From Paramacrobiotus metropolitanus (Eukaryota; Tardigrada; Eutardigrada; Parachela; Macrobiotidae), in contig NW_026570280.1 in the NCBI RefSeq assembly GCF_019649055.1, positions 310,001 to 374,000 of the forward strand: a DNA stretch of 64,000 nucleotides, in the 5' to 3' direction. The notes beneath the pieces are model-generated. The model did not search any database and was not told where the DNA came from. It saw only the letters and a list, made by a program, of their open reading frames with translations. This document shows, piece by piece, positions 54,420 through 64,000 of the stretch (its first letter is position 1; each line of letters begins with the position of its first letter). A program made the translations under genes and the position numbers.

Positions 54420-55442
54420 TTAAAAGCATCGAAAAAGTTTCTTCCAACACCACACAGCATGTTTGCGCAGACGACTGAAACTCAGACACACGTACACGGG
54501 GTCCAAGATGGCCTGCATGCCGAACAGCACCGCAATGACATTACGGAACATCTGCAGCTTCGACAGCGGAACAAGAAAGACGATTTTGTAGTAGATCACA
54601 CCCGGCAGCCAGCAGACAGCGATGCTGACGCTAAACAGCGTCAGGACGACGAAGGATCGTGAGCGAATTCGCGCCCGGCGTGGGCCAACCGTAACCGTGA
54701 TCGCTTCGTCTCCGGCGGCCACATCTACTCCGGAACCTGTCGCCGTTTTTGATGCTGGTCCGATGGCCAGAAATTTTCTTCTTCTGCGAAGCTTCCTCCA
54801 CAGCAGAACGGGATACACAACGGGAATGACCACTTTCGGCACATCATGCACCAAGATGCGAATTACACCGAACACCTCCACCCCCGCTTGTGCTGTCTGA
54901 TTCAGCCAGCATCCTTTATGCATGATGGCACTGTAGTGCAGCGCATCCAGGATCACAACGGGGAGGAGGAACATGTGGACGTACGCCACCACTCCTGTGC
55001 ATAACAACGCGGCAGTCTTCGTATTATGTCGTTCTTTATACGACACCGGGAAGAACAACGCCCACGCCCGGGTGACGGTAATTAAGAGATGCATGTGGAC
55101 GACCACCCCGGCGATGATGGACAGGCAGTAGGTGTGGACAACGCAGCTGGAGATCCACCAGGCCGGATGCAGTGTGGACACCGCCAGGGCAGTCGCGTCC
55201 AGTGCGGCGAAGAGGAGGTTAGTGGAGAGTAGCACCATGATGTACACGCCGAAAGCGTGGTATTGCCGTTTTCCCTGGACCAGCATCAGAAGGACCGCCG
55301 CGTTCGTGATCAGGCTGACGATGGTCGGTGTGATGACGGAGATCAGTAAGGAATCGTATGCGGCTCCCAGGATGGATGCATTACGATGAGGGAACGACAG
55401 ATTCTGAACATTATGGATGGTGGATGCGTTGAACGTGGCCAT
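54420..55442 (-). CDS. Orphan rhodopsin-class (class A) GPCR, intact
   Basis: 340 codons, start MATFNASTIHN with N-glycosylation sites (NAS, NLS, NAS) before TM1. Seven hydrophobic segments follow: ISVITPTIVSLITNAAVLLM (TM1), FGVYIMVLLSTNLLFAAL (TM2), a Cys-bearing TM3 ending VTRAWALFFP in place of DRY, TM4 VAYVHMFLLPVVI, TM5 VVIPVVYPVLLW, a basic loop with RRRRK, TM6 FSVSIAVCWLPGVIYY and TM7 GMQAILDPVYVCL (the DPxxY form of NPxxY). A Cys-containing basic tail (WCWKKLFRCF) could be palmitoylated. The T-R-A-W replacement of D-R-Y is unusual and matches orphan receptor expansions I recall in tardigrades. The ligand is unknown. Two truncated copies lie at 36.2 and 46.6 kb. Confidence 0.85.
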   Translation of the reverse strand: MATFNASTIHNVQNLSFPHRNASILGAAYDSLLISVITPTIVSLITNAAVLLMLVQGKRQYHAFGVYIMVLLSTNLLFAALDATALAVSTLHPAWWISSCVVHTYCLSIIAGVVVHMHLLITVTRAWALFFPVSYKERHNTKTAALLCTGVVAYVHMFLLPVVILDALHYSAIMHKGCWLNQTAQAGVEVFGVIRILVHDVPKVVIPVVYPVLLWRKLRRRRKFLAIGPASKTATGSGVDVAAGDEAITVTVGPRRARIRSRSFVVLTLFSVSIAVCWLPGVIYYKIVFLVPLSKLQMFRNVIAVLFGMQAILDPVYVCLSFSRLRKHAVWCWKKLFRCF

Positions 55443-56150
55443 TGAATACTGTTCGATGATCGAATGTCATGCGCCTGTGAAGTAAAACTCTGCGGAGCGG
55501 GAAGGAAAAGTAGGATACCTAGCTTTTTACTACTTGAACACGAGGCCATTAGTGACTCTCTCCTGCGTCCAGGAAGAGCTCTGCGACGTCTGCGTATTAA
55601 CGGCATATGGGGCTTTCCCAGTTACCGTATACTCATAACAAGGTAACGGTATAATTGCCTTAATTTAAGGCATGCTGGTGACGACGAAAAAGGATTAAGG
55701 GCAATATACCCGTTGTGGTGAAAACGAGATGTTTGGATAGCAGCTGTGCACAGAAACGGTGGGCCGATAAAGAGAAAGCGGAAACGACTGTGGTTTACGG
55801 TCTGCTAATTAATTACAGCGGTCGGCGCGTGCCGAAGCGCCTGCCAATTATCCACTCCGCTTGCTGACGTTGCCAATCTGCAGGTGTTCTACTTGAACCA
55901 AAACGCTACGTGACACTTCGTACGGAAATAGCTCCTTCAGGCGTAGATGGGAAATAATCGGGGTTAACAAGAACGCGATACAAACCACTGGGGATTCTAC
56001 TAAACTAGGCTATTAGCGGTTAGCCCAACCAGTATTCCACAATAGCGATAGCAATGCACAATGCGCGAATGCCCCGTATTAACAGGCATTGGTATATGCC
56101 TATTAACAGGCATAACAGGCATCTTTGGTTGCGATTGTATTGGTTGATAA
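55443..56150. other. GPCR upstream region, no gene recognised
   Basis: About 0.7 kb that presumably holds the GPCR promoter and 5' UTR. A GCATTGGTATATGCCTATTAACAGGCAT-type repeat lies at about 56075-56125. No coding frame is supported. Confidence 0.4.
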
Positions 56151-56402
56151 TATTAATAAGAGCTTATTAATATTTCCGTGTATCTTCCGCAAGTCAGTCC
56201 AGATATTAATCTGCTGACGTGAGTTAGGTTGGTCGTGTATGCAATATTGTGAGGACAAGTATTGCAGAGCATGTCACGGTGGACGCCATGACATGCTCTG
56301 CAATACTTGTACTCGCAATATTGCGTTCACGACCACGCTGACTCACGTCAGCAGAGGACTGACTTGTGGAAGATACACGGAAATATTAATAAGCTCTTAA
56401 TC
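56151..56402. repeat. Long palindrome (about 120-bp arms)
   Basis: The left arm (about 56160-56282; AAGAGCTTATTAATATTTCC, GTGTATCTTCC-CAAGTCAGTCC, CTGCTGACGTGAGT, ACAAGTATTGCAGAGCATGTCA) is repeated inverted at about 56288-56402 with roughly 10% mismatch and almost no spacer. It has no coding content. This could be a fold-back MITE or the hairpin end of an inverted duplication. It ends about 45 bp before the minisatellite. Confidence 0.8.
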
Positions 56403-56446
56403 GACCGAAGCGTAGCGAAGGTCCTCTATGTTCAGCGTTCATGAAA

Positions 56447-59400
56447 AATGTGGTGTCTGTCGGTCACCGCCACCTAATGCACAAATGCGCGGCCTTCTAC
56501 TATCAAATGCACACAAGCGCGCTGGCTGTATATACTCAAGGCGCTTGCAAACTGTGGTGTCTGTCGGTCACCGCCACCTAATGCACACATGCGCGGCCTT
56601 CTACTATCAAATGCACACAAGCGCGCTGGCCGTATATACTCAAGGCGGCTTGGCTGTGGTGTCTGTCCGTCACCGCCACCTAATGCTCACATGCGCTGTG
56701 CGTATGCTCAAGGGCGGCTTGCAAGCTGTGGTCTTGTCCGTCACCGCCACCTAATGCTCACATGCGCGGCCTTCTACTATCAAATGCGCACAAGCGCTGT
56801 GCGTGTAATACTCAGGGCGCGCAGGCTGTTGATGTCTGTCCGTCACCGCCCCCTAATGCTCACATGCGGCGTGGTATGCTCAAGGCGGCAAGGCTGTGGT
56901 GTCTGTCGGTCACCGCCACCTAATGCACACATGCGCGGCCTTCTACTATCAAATGCACACAAGCGCGCTGGCCGTATATACTCAAGGCGCTTGCAAACTG
57001 TGGTGTCTGTCCGTCACCGCCACCTAATGCTCACATGCGCGCTGGCCGTATATACTCAAGGCGCTTGCAAACTGTGGTGTCTGTCCGTCACCGCCACCTA
57101 ATGCTCACATGCGCTGGTAGTATACTCGAGACGCAGGCTGTGGTCTGTCCGTCACCGCCACCTAATGCTCACATGCGCGGCCTTCTGCTATCAAATGCAC
57201 AAGCGCGCTGGCCGTATACTCAAGGCGCTTGCCAGGCTGTGGTGTCTGTCCGTCACCGCCACCTAATGCTCACATTGCGCGCTGGCCGTATATACTCAAG
57301 GCGCTTGCAAGCTGTGGTGTCTGTCCGTCACCGCCACCTAATGCTCACATGCGCGCTGGCCGTATATATCAAGGGCGCTTGCAAGCTGTGGTGTCTGTCC
57401 GTCACCGCCACCTAATGCTCACATGCGCGGCCTTCCTGCTATCAAATGCTGGTAAGCGCGCTGGCCGTATATATCAAGGGCTTGCAGGCTGTGGTGTCTG
57501 TCGGTCACCGCCACCTAATGCACACATGCGCGGCCTTCTACTATCAAATGCACACAAGCGCTGGTAATATACTCAAGGCGCGCAGGCTGACCAGTTGTCT
57601 GTCCGTCACCGCCACCTAATGCTCACATGCGCTGCTGGTATATCTCAGGGCGGCTTGCAGGCTGTGGTGTCTGTCCGTCACCGCCACCTAATGCTCACAT
57701 GCGCGGCCTTCTGCTATCAAATGCACAAGGCGCTGGCCGTATATACTCAAGGCGCTTGCAGGGCTGTGGTGTCTGTCCGTCACCGCCACCTAATGCTCAC
57801 ATGCGCGCTGGCCGTATATACTCAAGGCGCTTGCAAACTGTGGTGTCTGTCCGTCACCGCCACCTAATGCTCACATGCGCGCTGGCCGTATATACTCAAG
57901 GCGCTTGCAAACTGTGGTGTCTGTCGGTCACCGCCACCTAATGCTCACATGCGCGCTGGCCGTATATACTCAAGGCGCTTGCAAACTGTGGTGTCTGTCG
58001 GTCACCGCCACCTAATGCTCACATGCGCGCTGGCCGTATGCTCAAGGCGCTTGCAAGCTGTGGTGTCTGTCGGTCACCGCCACCTAATGCTCACATGCGC
58101 GCTGGCCGTATATACTCAAGGCGCTTGCAAACTGTGGTGTCTGTCGGTCACCGCCACCTAATGCTCACATGCGCTGGTGGTAGTGCTATACTCAGGCGCT
58201 TTAAAGGCTGTGGTGTCTGTCGGTCACCGCCACCTAATGCTCACATGCGCTGGCCGTATGTATGCTCAAGGCGCTTGCCAGGCAATGGTGTCTGTCGGTC
58301 ACCGCCACCTAATGCTCACATGCGCTGGCCGTATATACTCAAGGCGCTTTAGGCGCAATGGTTGTCTGTCCGTCACCGCCACCCTAATGCTCACATGCGC
58401 GCTGGCCGTATATACTCAGGCGCTTGCAAGCTGTGGTGTCTGTCGGTCACCGCCACCTAATGCTCACATGCGCGCTGGCCGTATATACTCAAGGCGCTTG
58501 CAAACTGTGGTGTCTGTCGGTCACCGCCACCTAATGCTCACATGCGCGCTGGCCGTATATAGTCAAGGCGCTTGCAGGCTGTGGTGTCTGTCGGTCACCG
58601 CCACCTAATGCTCACATGCGCTGGCCGTATATACTCAAGGCGCTTGCAAACTGTGGTGTCTGTCGGTCACCGCCACCTAATGCTCACATGCGCGCTGGCC
58701 GTATATACTCAAGGCGCTTGCAAACTGTGGTGTCTGTCCGTCACCGCCACCTAATGCTCACATGCGCGCTGGCCGTATATACTCAAGGCGCTTGCAAACT
58801 GTGGTGTCTGTCGGTCACCGCCACCTAATGCTCATGCGCTGCTGGCCGTATATGCTCAGGGCACCAGGCTGTTGTTGTCTGTCGGTCACCGCCACCCTAA
58901 TGCTCATGCGCTGCTGGCCGTATATAGGTCAGGGCGCAGGCTATTGATTGTCTGTCGGTCACCGCCACCTAATGCTCACATGCTGTGCGTATGCTCCGGG
59001 CGCTTAGAGCTGTGGTGTCTGTCGGTCACCGCCACCTAATGCTCACATGCGCTGGCCGTATATACTCAAGGCGCTTGCAAACTGTGGTGTCTGTCGGTCA
59101 CCGCCACCTAATGCTCACATGCGCGCTGGCCGTATATATCGGGCGCTTGCAGGCTGTGGTGTCTGTCGGTCACCGCCACCTAATGCTCACATGCGCGCTG
59201 GCCGTATATACTCAAGGCGCTTGCAAACTGTGGTGTCTGTCGGTCACCGCCACCTAATGCTCACATGCGCGCTGGCCGTATATACTCAAGGCGCGCCAGG
59301 CTGTGGTGTCTGTCGGTCGCCGCCACCTAATGCTCACATGCGCGCTGGCCGTATATAGGCGGCGCAGGCTGTGGTGTCTGTCGGTCACCGCCACCTAATG

Positions 59401-59945
59401 CACACAAGCGCGCTGGCCGTATATACTCAAGGCGCTTGCAAACTGTGGTGTCTGTCGGTCACCGCCACCTAATGCACTGGCCGCTGGCCGTATACTCAAG
59501 GCGCGCAGAGCTGGTGTCTGTCCGTCACCGCCACCTAATGCTCACATGCGCGCTGGCCGTATATGCTCAAGGCGCTTGGCAAACTGTGATTGTCGTCGGT
59601 CACCGCCACCTAATGCACACAAGCGCGCTGGCCGTATATACTCAAGGGCGCTTGCTGAGCTGGTGTCTGTCGGTCACCATACCTAATGCACACAAGCGCG
59701 CTGGCCGTATATCAGGGCGCTTGCAAGCTGTGGTGTCTGTCCGTCACCGCCACCTAATGCTCACATGCGCGCTGGCCGTATATACTCAAGGCGCTTGCAA
59801 ACTGTGGTGTCTGTCCGTCACCGCCACCTAATGCTCACATGCGCGGCCTTCCTACTATCAAATGCACCCACGCGCGCATACAGGCATACTCAAGGCGCTT
59901 GCAGACCGCGGTGTCCGTCGGTGAACGCCACGAGCGTCGGTGTAA
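56447..59945. repeat. Minisatellite array, 74-bp unit with a 104-bp variant
   Basis: About 45 head-to-tail units. The unit core contains GTGGTGTCTGTCGGTCACCG, CCACCTAATGCTCACATGCG and CGCTGGCCGTATATACTCAA, then GGCGCTTGCAAACT (74 bp). Some units, mostly at the left and scattered to the right end, carry an extra 30 bp (GGCCTTCTACTATCAAATGC...), an internal near-duplication, giving 104 bp. CGGTCACC and CCGTCACC variants alternate in patches, showing local homogenisation. 74 is not a multiple of three and each frame soon meets TAA, so the apparent frames are not genes. Confidence 0.95.
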
Positions 59946-61019
59946 AATGTGGTATGTGGCATCCATTGGCCACCGTCTCTCTTTATAAAGTGTCCGGAGG
60001 CACGGTAGCTGTATACGAGTACAGATGCAATTGCTGCGTTGCCTACTGCCGTTTCAGAGATATACTTCTTTGATATAATTCTAGGTTTCCATTTTGCGTT
60101 CCTATCTTTTATACACCATACCGGTCCATACGTAACGATTGCATTTTCTCATCGGTCACCACCACCTTACTTAAATACGTAAAAGGCGCAAGTCAGTTTA
60201 TACTTGTGGCTTGCGACAACCATGAGTGCTTTTTTTGGTTACCTGCTTTTTCTATACAGCGGTTTTCTTCTACCATTACACAATTTGCTGCTAAAATAAC
60301 TCTGAATGCTTGAACCGCTCCATGAATTTGAATACAAAGCCCGGAAGTACGGTAACAACTGCTCAGTGCAGGACAAGCGCAATACCGGCATGGACAAGCT
60401 ATCAAACCGCATTTAACAATCACTTAATGTAGAAACGAGCAAGTATTTCGTCGAAAAGTTACCGTCATCTACTCGAATGGTAACCGGGTAAAACAAACTA
60501 GAAGATACACGATTCGTCAAAGATGAAATTTGGAAACTGCATTAAATATTGTCCAGAAAACGTCTACAGATGGTGAACTCATGCATCCGCCGGCAGTTGC
60601 CGTAACTCAGACAGCAATAATTTTCCTCGAAGTAGACTTTGGAGAAATTTTTCAATAAACCCTGCAAAAATGACTCATCCGAAATTTTTGCCATGTTCCG
60701 AGAACAGCGGAATATTTATATGTCTGGGAAACCTCACCGGTTGCATGATTTATCTTTGCATACTTCATAATCGTATAAATTTACCGCTACGCTTCGGTCA
60801 TGCAGTGCCCGCCAGAAGCGAGTGCACTTTCCTAGTATTAATTCGAGTCAGGGGAGGTAGCCCATTTCCGGGGAGGATGACAGTCTAGCATGGGGTTTCA
60901 AACCTATCTGCTGAATGGACACCACGTCTTACAGATACATGGTATTCGTTATTAATTAAGATTCACTGCAAATATTCCTGGGCGTCAAAAGCCAAGGAAG
61001 GTTCAGGAGGCATGCGAGT
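59946..61019. other. Region between minisatellite and LINE fragment; includes duplicate of 53090-53760
   Basis: 60340-60850 matches 53090-53760 in direct orientation. The remainder is AT-rich, without recognised genes. A 76-codon Cys-rich minus frame at 60193-60423 is not supported by any domain. Confidence 0.45.
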
Positions 61020-61612
61020 TTGAATAGCGTGATTCAGCGTAGCCTCGGATCAGCAAAGGTCCCGACAATCTTGGAGCCTCCTGGACTGAGCACATTGAAC
61101 GGGAAGCTTCCAAACGGCTTATCACTCTTCCCATGGAGAAATGGCCTCCCTCTGATATGGGATGTGACAGTTTCTGACACATTCGCTACTTCGTATATAG
61201 CTGGCTGTTCAGAAGCAGCGGGATCGGCTGCTGAAGAAGCGGAAGTGCGGAAGCGGAACTTCTATTCCGAACTCATTGATCGGCATTTTTTCCAGCCAGT
61301 GGCTCTCGAAACTATGGGAAGTTGTGGCGAAAGTACTCGCCAGTTCATCAATGAAGTCGGCCGGCGTATCCAAGAACAAACAGGAGAAGCGCGCGCTGTT
61401 CAGTATTTATGGCAACGTATAAGTGTGGAAATTCAGCGCGGAAACGCGGCTTCAGTCCTGGGGACGGTCGGGCGGATGGGGCCCTGCTGAGAGGCCGATC
61501 GAAGAACGCGTTGCACGTCAGTGTAAACGTAACGGCCGCGAGCATCCCCAATGTACCACCATGCAACCACCACACAGCAAGATGGATATCTTCTTAATAA
61601 AATAATTTTACC
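61020..61612 (+). mobile_element. 5'-truncated LINE (family I), endonuclease end
   Basis: The plus-strand frame 61020-61490 reads VPTILEPPGLSTLNGKLPNG, LSLFPWRNGLPLIWDVTVSD, TFATSYIA, FINEVGRRIQEQTGEAR and VEIQRGNAASVLGTVG. This is the C-terminal restriction-like nuclease domain of the same LINE family as at 15.0 and 52.4 kb. The catalytic PD of the 15-kb copy (RPDVIT) reads LPNG here, so the motif is lost. The copy ends near AATAAAATAATTTTACC. RT is absent. Confidence 0.75.
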
Positions 61613-61912
61613 AACCTAGAAACTGTTTTTGATCTTTGACTGCGACGGGGAACTATCGCGAACGCCAAACGCTGACAGAACAGGCTGAAACATGGTGAAC
61701 GTTTACAATAGCGAAGCAAAAACTTAATAAGGCCATTTGCATGGGTCAGCGGTACGACTATACGAAATCAACAATACTATGCGGTGGTGCAACTTAATGC
61801 AACGACCACAGTCAATAACGGTTGCAGATAAACGTTGCCAAAACAAAAGAAGGGAAAGATTCAGTGCACCCGCTGTTGCAGTTAAATGGGTGTACGCGTC
61901 TGATGTACTGAG

Positions 61913-63073
61913 TCAGACGTGGCGTCTGGCCTCGTGCCCCATGTCACGCAGCATCCGCAGCGCCCGGACCAGCATCATCTCGGTCCACGGTGTCAATTTG
62001 CGGCTGCCGTCGATACCCGTTCCGTCATCCTTCTTGGCCGTGCTACCGCCCCGCATATCCTGGAGCTGCTTGTTGAGGGCAACGAGACCAGCCAGTAGGG
62101 CGTCGTATGTCGCATCCCTGTCCTTGCCGGTGTACCCTCCGAAACGCGGACCATAACCGCCGCTGGGAGAGCGCATAGCCGGCTGCTGCAAGGTGCGCTC
62201 GATGTTCTCCGCGGTGAAGCGGTTCTCGGCATATCCCATGGCTTGCCGCAGGATCTCCAACTCCCCATCGAAGTCCTTCCATTTGTTTGTCGGCAACAGG
62301 TTCGCGAACCGGTCCACGGCTCTTTCAGCGGCCGACGGACCGTCGCGACACAAATAGCACAGCACCGCCCGGAAGTGACCTTTCCGCATTGTCCCCACGT
62401 CGCCGTTCCACCCCAGATGGACGACCTCATCGCCCGCGTTGAATTTCGGGGCGTTACGGTGGACCAGCCATTCGAAATGATTAATCGCGGCGGTATAGTC
62501 ATACTTCTGCGCCAACAATTCGCCCACCGTCAGCCACGCGGTGTTGGCGTAGTACTTCGTGCTGCCGACGACATCGTGCAGTCGCGCCGATTTTTCGTAA
62601 TACCCGATCGCTGCGTCGACGTCCCGCGGCGCCACCATCTTCCCCATGGAGGAGTAACAATTCGCGGCTGTGAGTAAATCCCCGGCTTCCGTCAGCACTT
62701 CAGCCGCCAAATGCAAACAGGCCACCGCCCCGCGGGTGTTGCCCGCTTTGACGAAACAACTGCTGGCTTCCTTCAGTAAACCAGCGGCCGTGTCGCTGGG
62801 CGTAGCGTCTTCCTTTCCGTATGGTAAGTTGCCGGTATCGTACGGGTCATTGTGGTTGTCGGCCGCCTCGAGCGGCGCTTTCAGCTCCCCGGCGTCTTGA
62901 TAGGCGGCGCCGGCCCACTGCCAACAGCCGTCCAATTTGAAGTGGTCGCCGGCATTGCGAAAGAGATTGCTGGCAGCCAACGGGTCGCCCTTCGCGGCCG
63001 CTGCGCGGGCGGCGGCCAGCAGGGTGCCGGCGCAGTGTTCCTCCGCGGTCATGGGGTGGCGAGCGCTGTTCAT
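61913..63073 (-). CDS. Alpha-SNAP-like protein, copy 8 (intact, divergent)
   Basis: 386 codons from ATG 63073 after TGTGTAG/G; MNSARHPMTAEEHCAG. It has the same hairpin order: ASNLFRNAGDHFKLDGCW, LLKEASSCFVKAGNTRGAV, AANCYSSMGKMVAPRDVDAA, YYEKSARLHDVVG, AWLTVGELLAQKYDYTAAI, GHFRAVLCYLCRDGPSAAER, LRQAMGYAENRFTAENIERT and LTPWTEMMLVRALRMLRDMG. It is the longest member. Extra residues lie in the linker after the first repeats (DNHNDPYDTGNLPYGKEDA) and before the C-terminal helix (a Gly/Lys/Asp-rich loop with STAKKDDGTG). The conserved QW of the LTQW block is PW. It is the most diverged member, with no CAAX gene upstream in the window, where a hAT-like element begins instead. It is probably functional, since the frame is clean. 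Confidence 0.8.
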   Translation of the reverse strand: MNSARHPMTAEEHCAGTLLAAARAAAAKGDPLAASNLFRNAGDHFKLDGCWQWAGAAYQDAGELKAPLEAADNHNDPYDTGNLPYGKEDATPSDTAAGLLKEASSCFVKAGNTRGAVACLHLAAEVLTEAGDLLTAANCYSSMGKMVAPRDVDAAIGYYEKSARLHDVVGSTKYYANTAWLTVGELLAQKYDYTAAINHFEWLVHRNAPKFNAGDEVVHLGWNGDVGTMRKGHFRAVLCYLCRDGPSAAERAVDRFANLLPTNKWKDFDGELEILRQAMGYAENRFTAENIERTLQQPAMRSPSGGYGPRFGGYTGKDRDATYDALLAGLVALNKQLQDMRGGSTAKKDDGTGIDGSRKLTPWTEMMLVRALRMLRDMGHEARRHV

Positions 63074-63237
63074 CCTACACATTTGGTATTCATGATTAAA
63101 ATCGTATCTTAATTTTCTTGATGATATCAAATAAAATTTTTTTCTCAACGAAAATATTAACTTGAAGGTTCCTAAATAGCTGTAACTCCAGGTTTCCTAA
63201 ATCGGCGATCGCTCTTCAAAAGTTGATCGATCGCAAT

Positions 63238-64000
63238 CAGGGGCGAATTTAGGGAGGGGGCACGGGGGCACGTGTCCCCTCCGGAAGTTTTGGAAAAATG
63301 GGTACTTCAAAAAAGTAAAGGGGAGTACTGCTTGAAAAATTTACCGGATTTGCAAAAAACTGCAGAAACTGCTATTTTTTATTGAATTTCTAGCGATTTT
63401 TTCAGTCAAACCTGTTTATTAGCTTTGCGCTCCGCGCGAAAGTGCCTGTACAGTTCACGGTCTTCCACGAAGCACACATTATCAGAGGATACATCCTAAT
63501 CTTTTGTTAATAGACCATGTTCCTAAAGGAGTTTTATCACAAACTCGTAATATTCTACTATTTTTTATCGAATTTCTAGCAGTTCCAGGTGTAAAAGCGT
63601 GCATCGGCTTCGCAGAAAAATTTCAGTCACGTATCCGTAGTTAACTTATTTTTACTAATTTTTATACAATTTCTAGCAATTTCTACGATGAAATCGTGCG
63701 CCGTCTTCGCGCTTCGCGCGAAAGTTCACTGGTTTTCTGAACTCTGTACATAAAATATCGCCTTTTTACACCCATTGAACAATTGTTCAAATTATTTCTG
63801 GTATTTTTTACTGAATTTCTAATAATTTCTGTAGTGAAAACGTTCGTCGGCTTCGCGCTTCGCGCGAAAATGCTCCTGGCTCCATTTATCATGTACTGTT
63901 GACATCTGGCTTTACCAACAATTTTCGTTCAATTCCTACTTTATACAAAATTTTTTATACGTTTTGTAGTAAATTATCTTGCTGTCTTTGGGGTTCTTGG
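63238..64000. mobile_element. hAT-like non-autonomous element (start) with diverged internal repeats
   Basis: CAGGGGCGAATTTAGGGAGG at 63238 has the form of a hAT terminal repeat (CAGGGGCG...), followed by GGGGGCACGTGTCCCCTCC. Inside, a unit of roughly 140-150 bp recurs at least four times with decay. Each copy has TTTTTTA-TGAATTTCTAG and ends GGCTTCGCGCTTCGCGCGAAA (63424, about 63608, 63700, 63850). No transposase is seen before the window ends, so size and right end are unknown. Confidence 0.5.

Noticed and set aside
56428-59831. Chains of overlapping frames with VSVGHRHLMLTC-type repeats
   Set aside because: They are readings of the 74/104-bp minisatellite. The unit is not a multiple of three, every frame meets the TAA in CCACCTAATG, and no start or splice context recurs.
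56447-59945. CRISPR-like repeat array
   Set aside because: Repeats are head to tail without unique spacers, and the genome is eukaryotic.
14918-63073. Spliced-leader trans-splicing as the reason for AG/GATG at every SNAP-like start
   Set aside because: A matching donor lies 0.3-0.55 kb upstream in seven copies, so a normal 5' UTR intron explains the acceptor. Trans-splicing is not excluded without transcripts.
1-64000. tRNA, rRNA or LTR retroelement signals
   Set aside because: I found no convincing cloverleaf, rRNA core, long terminal repeat pair or gag/integrase-like frame by eye. A tRNAscan or repeat-library search would be needed to be certain.

Overview
This is a eukaryotic (metazoan) nuclear window. 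It shows GT-AG introns, RLE-type LINE retrotransposons, MITEs, a minisatellite, a rhodopsin-class GPCR, a SPOC domain and a hemicentin-type vWA domain. Gene density is fairly high and many introns are short. A gene at 6.9-9.5 kb resembles a lineage-specific family I associate from memory with tardigrades (Hypsibius/Ramazzottius), so a tardigrade is my best guess. That rests on recall, not on a search.

The main content is a tandem array, from about 10 kb to the right end, of alpha-SNAP-like genes (NSF attachment protein, TPR-like fold). All are on the minus strand, each about 340-386 codons in one uninterrupted coding exon: 13.2-14.9 (broken), 18.3-19.4 (broken), 23.0-24.0, 28.1-29.1, 32.0-33.0, 38.2-39.2, 48.6-49.6 and 61.9-63.1 kb, plus decayed pieces at 9.9 and 52.9 kb. 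Seven of the eight have a splice acceptor abutting the ATG and a consensus donor 0.3-0.55 kb upstream, so they share a 5' UTR intron.

Between the SNAP-like genes, on the plus strand, lie small two-exon genes for proteins of about 60-80 residues. They have a basic, Ala/Arg/Glu-rich helical body and a C-terminal CAAX box (CCTIM or CTIL). Several copies are decayed. The repeating cassette is thus CAAX microprotein (+) / alpha-SNAP-like (-), with neighbouring cassettes meeting head to head across a conserved intergenic block. The SNAP-like proteins appear to lack the hydrophobic membrane loop and the penultimate Leu of canonical alpha-SNAP, while the partner carries a lipid anchor. I regard this as the candidate undescribed system.

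Other genes are a 5'-partial HtrL/YibB-like glycosyltransferase with a mucin-like stalk (0-1 kb), the tardigrade-type gene (6.9-9.5 kb), a secreted single vWA-domain protein (11 kb), a SPOC-only relative of Spen (20.8-22.1 kb) and an intact orphan GPCR (54.4-55.4 kb), with two truncated GPCR copies at 36.2 and 46.6 kb.

The array is still evolving. Segment 34.0-44.4 kb is a recent tandem duplicate of 44.4-50.7 kb, with its junction inside a CAAX gene, and a 4.1-kb RLE LINE sits only in the first copy. A second RLE LINE family is present as three 5'-truncated copies, one of them in the 5' UTR intron of a SNAP-like gene. The right part holds a long palindrome next to a 3.5-kb minisatellite (74/104-bp units), and the window ends in a hAT-like non-autonomous element with diverged internal repeats.
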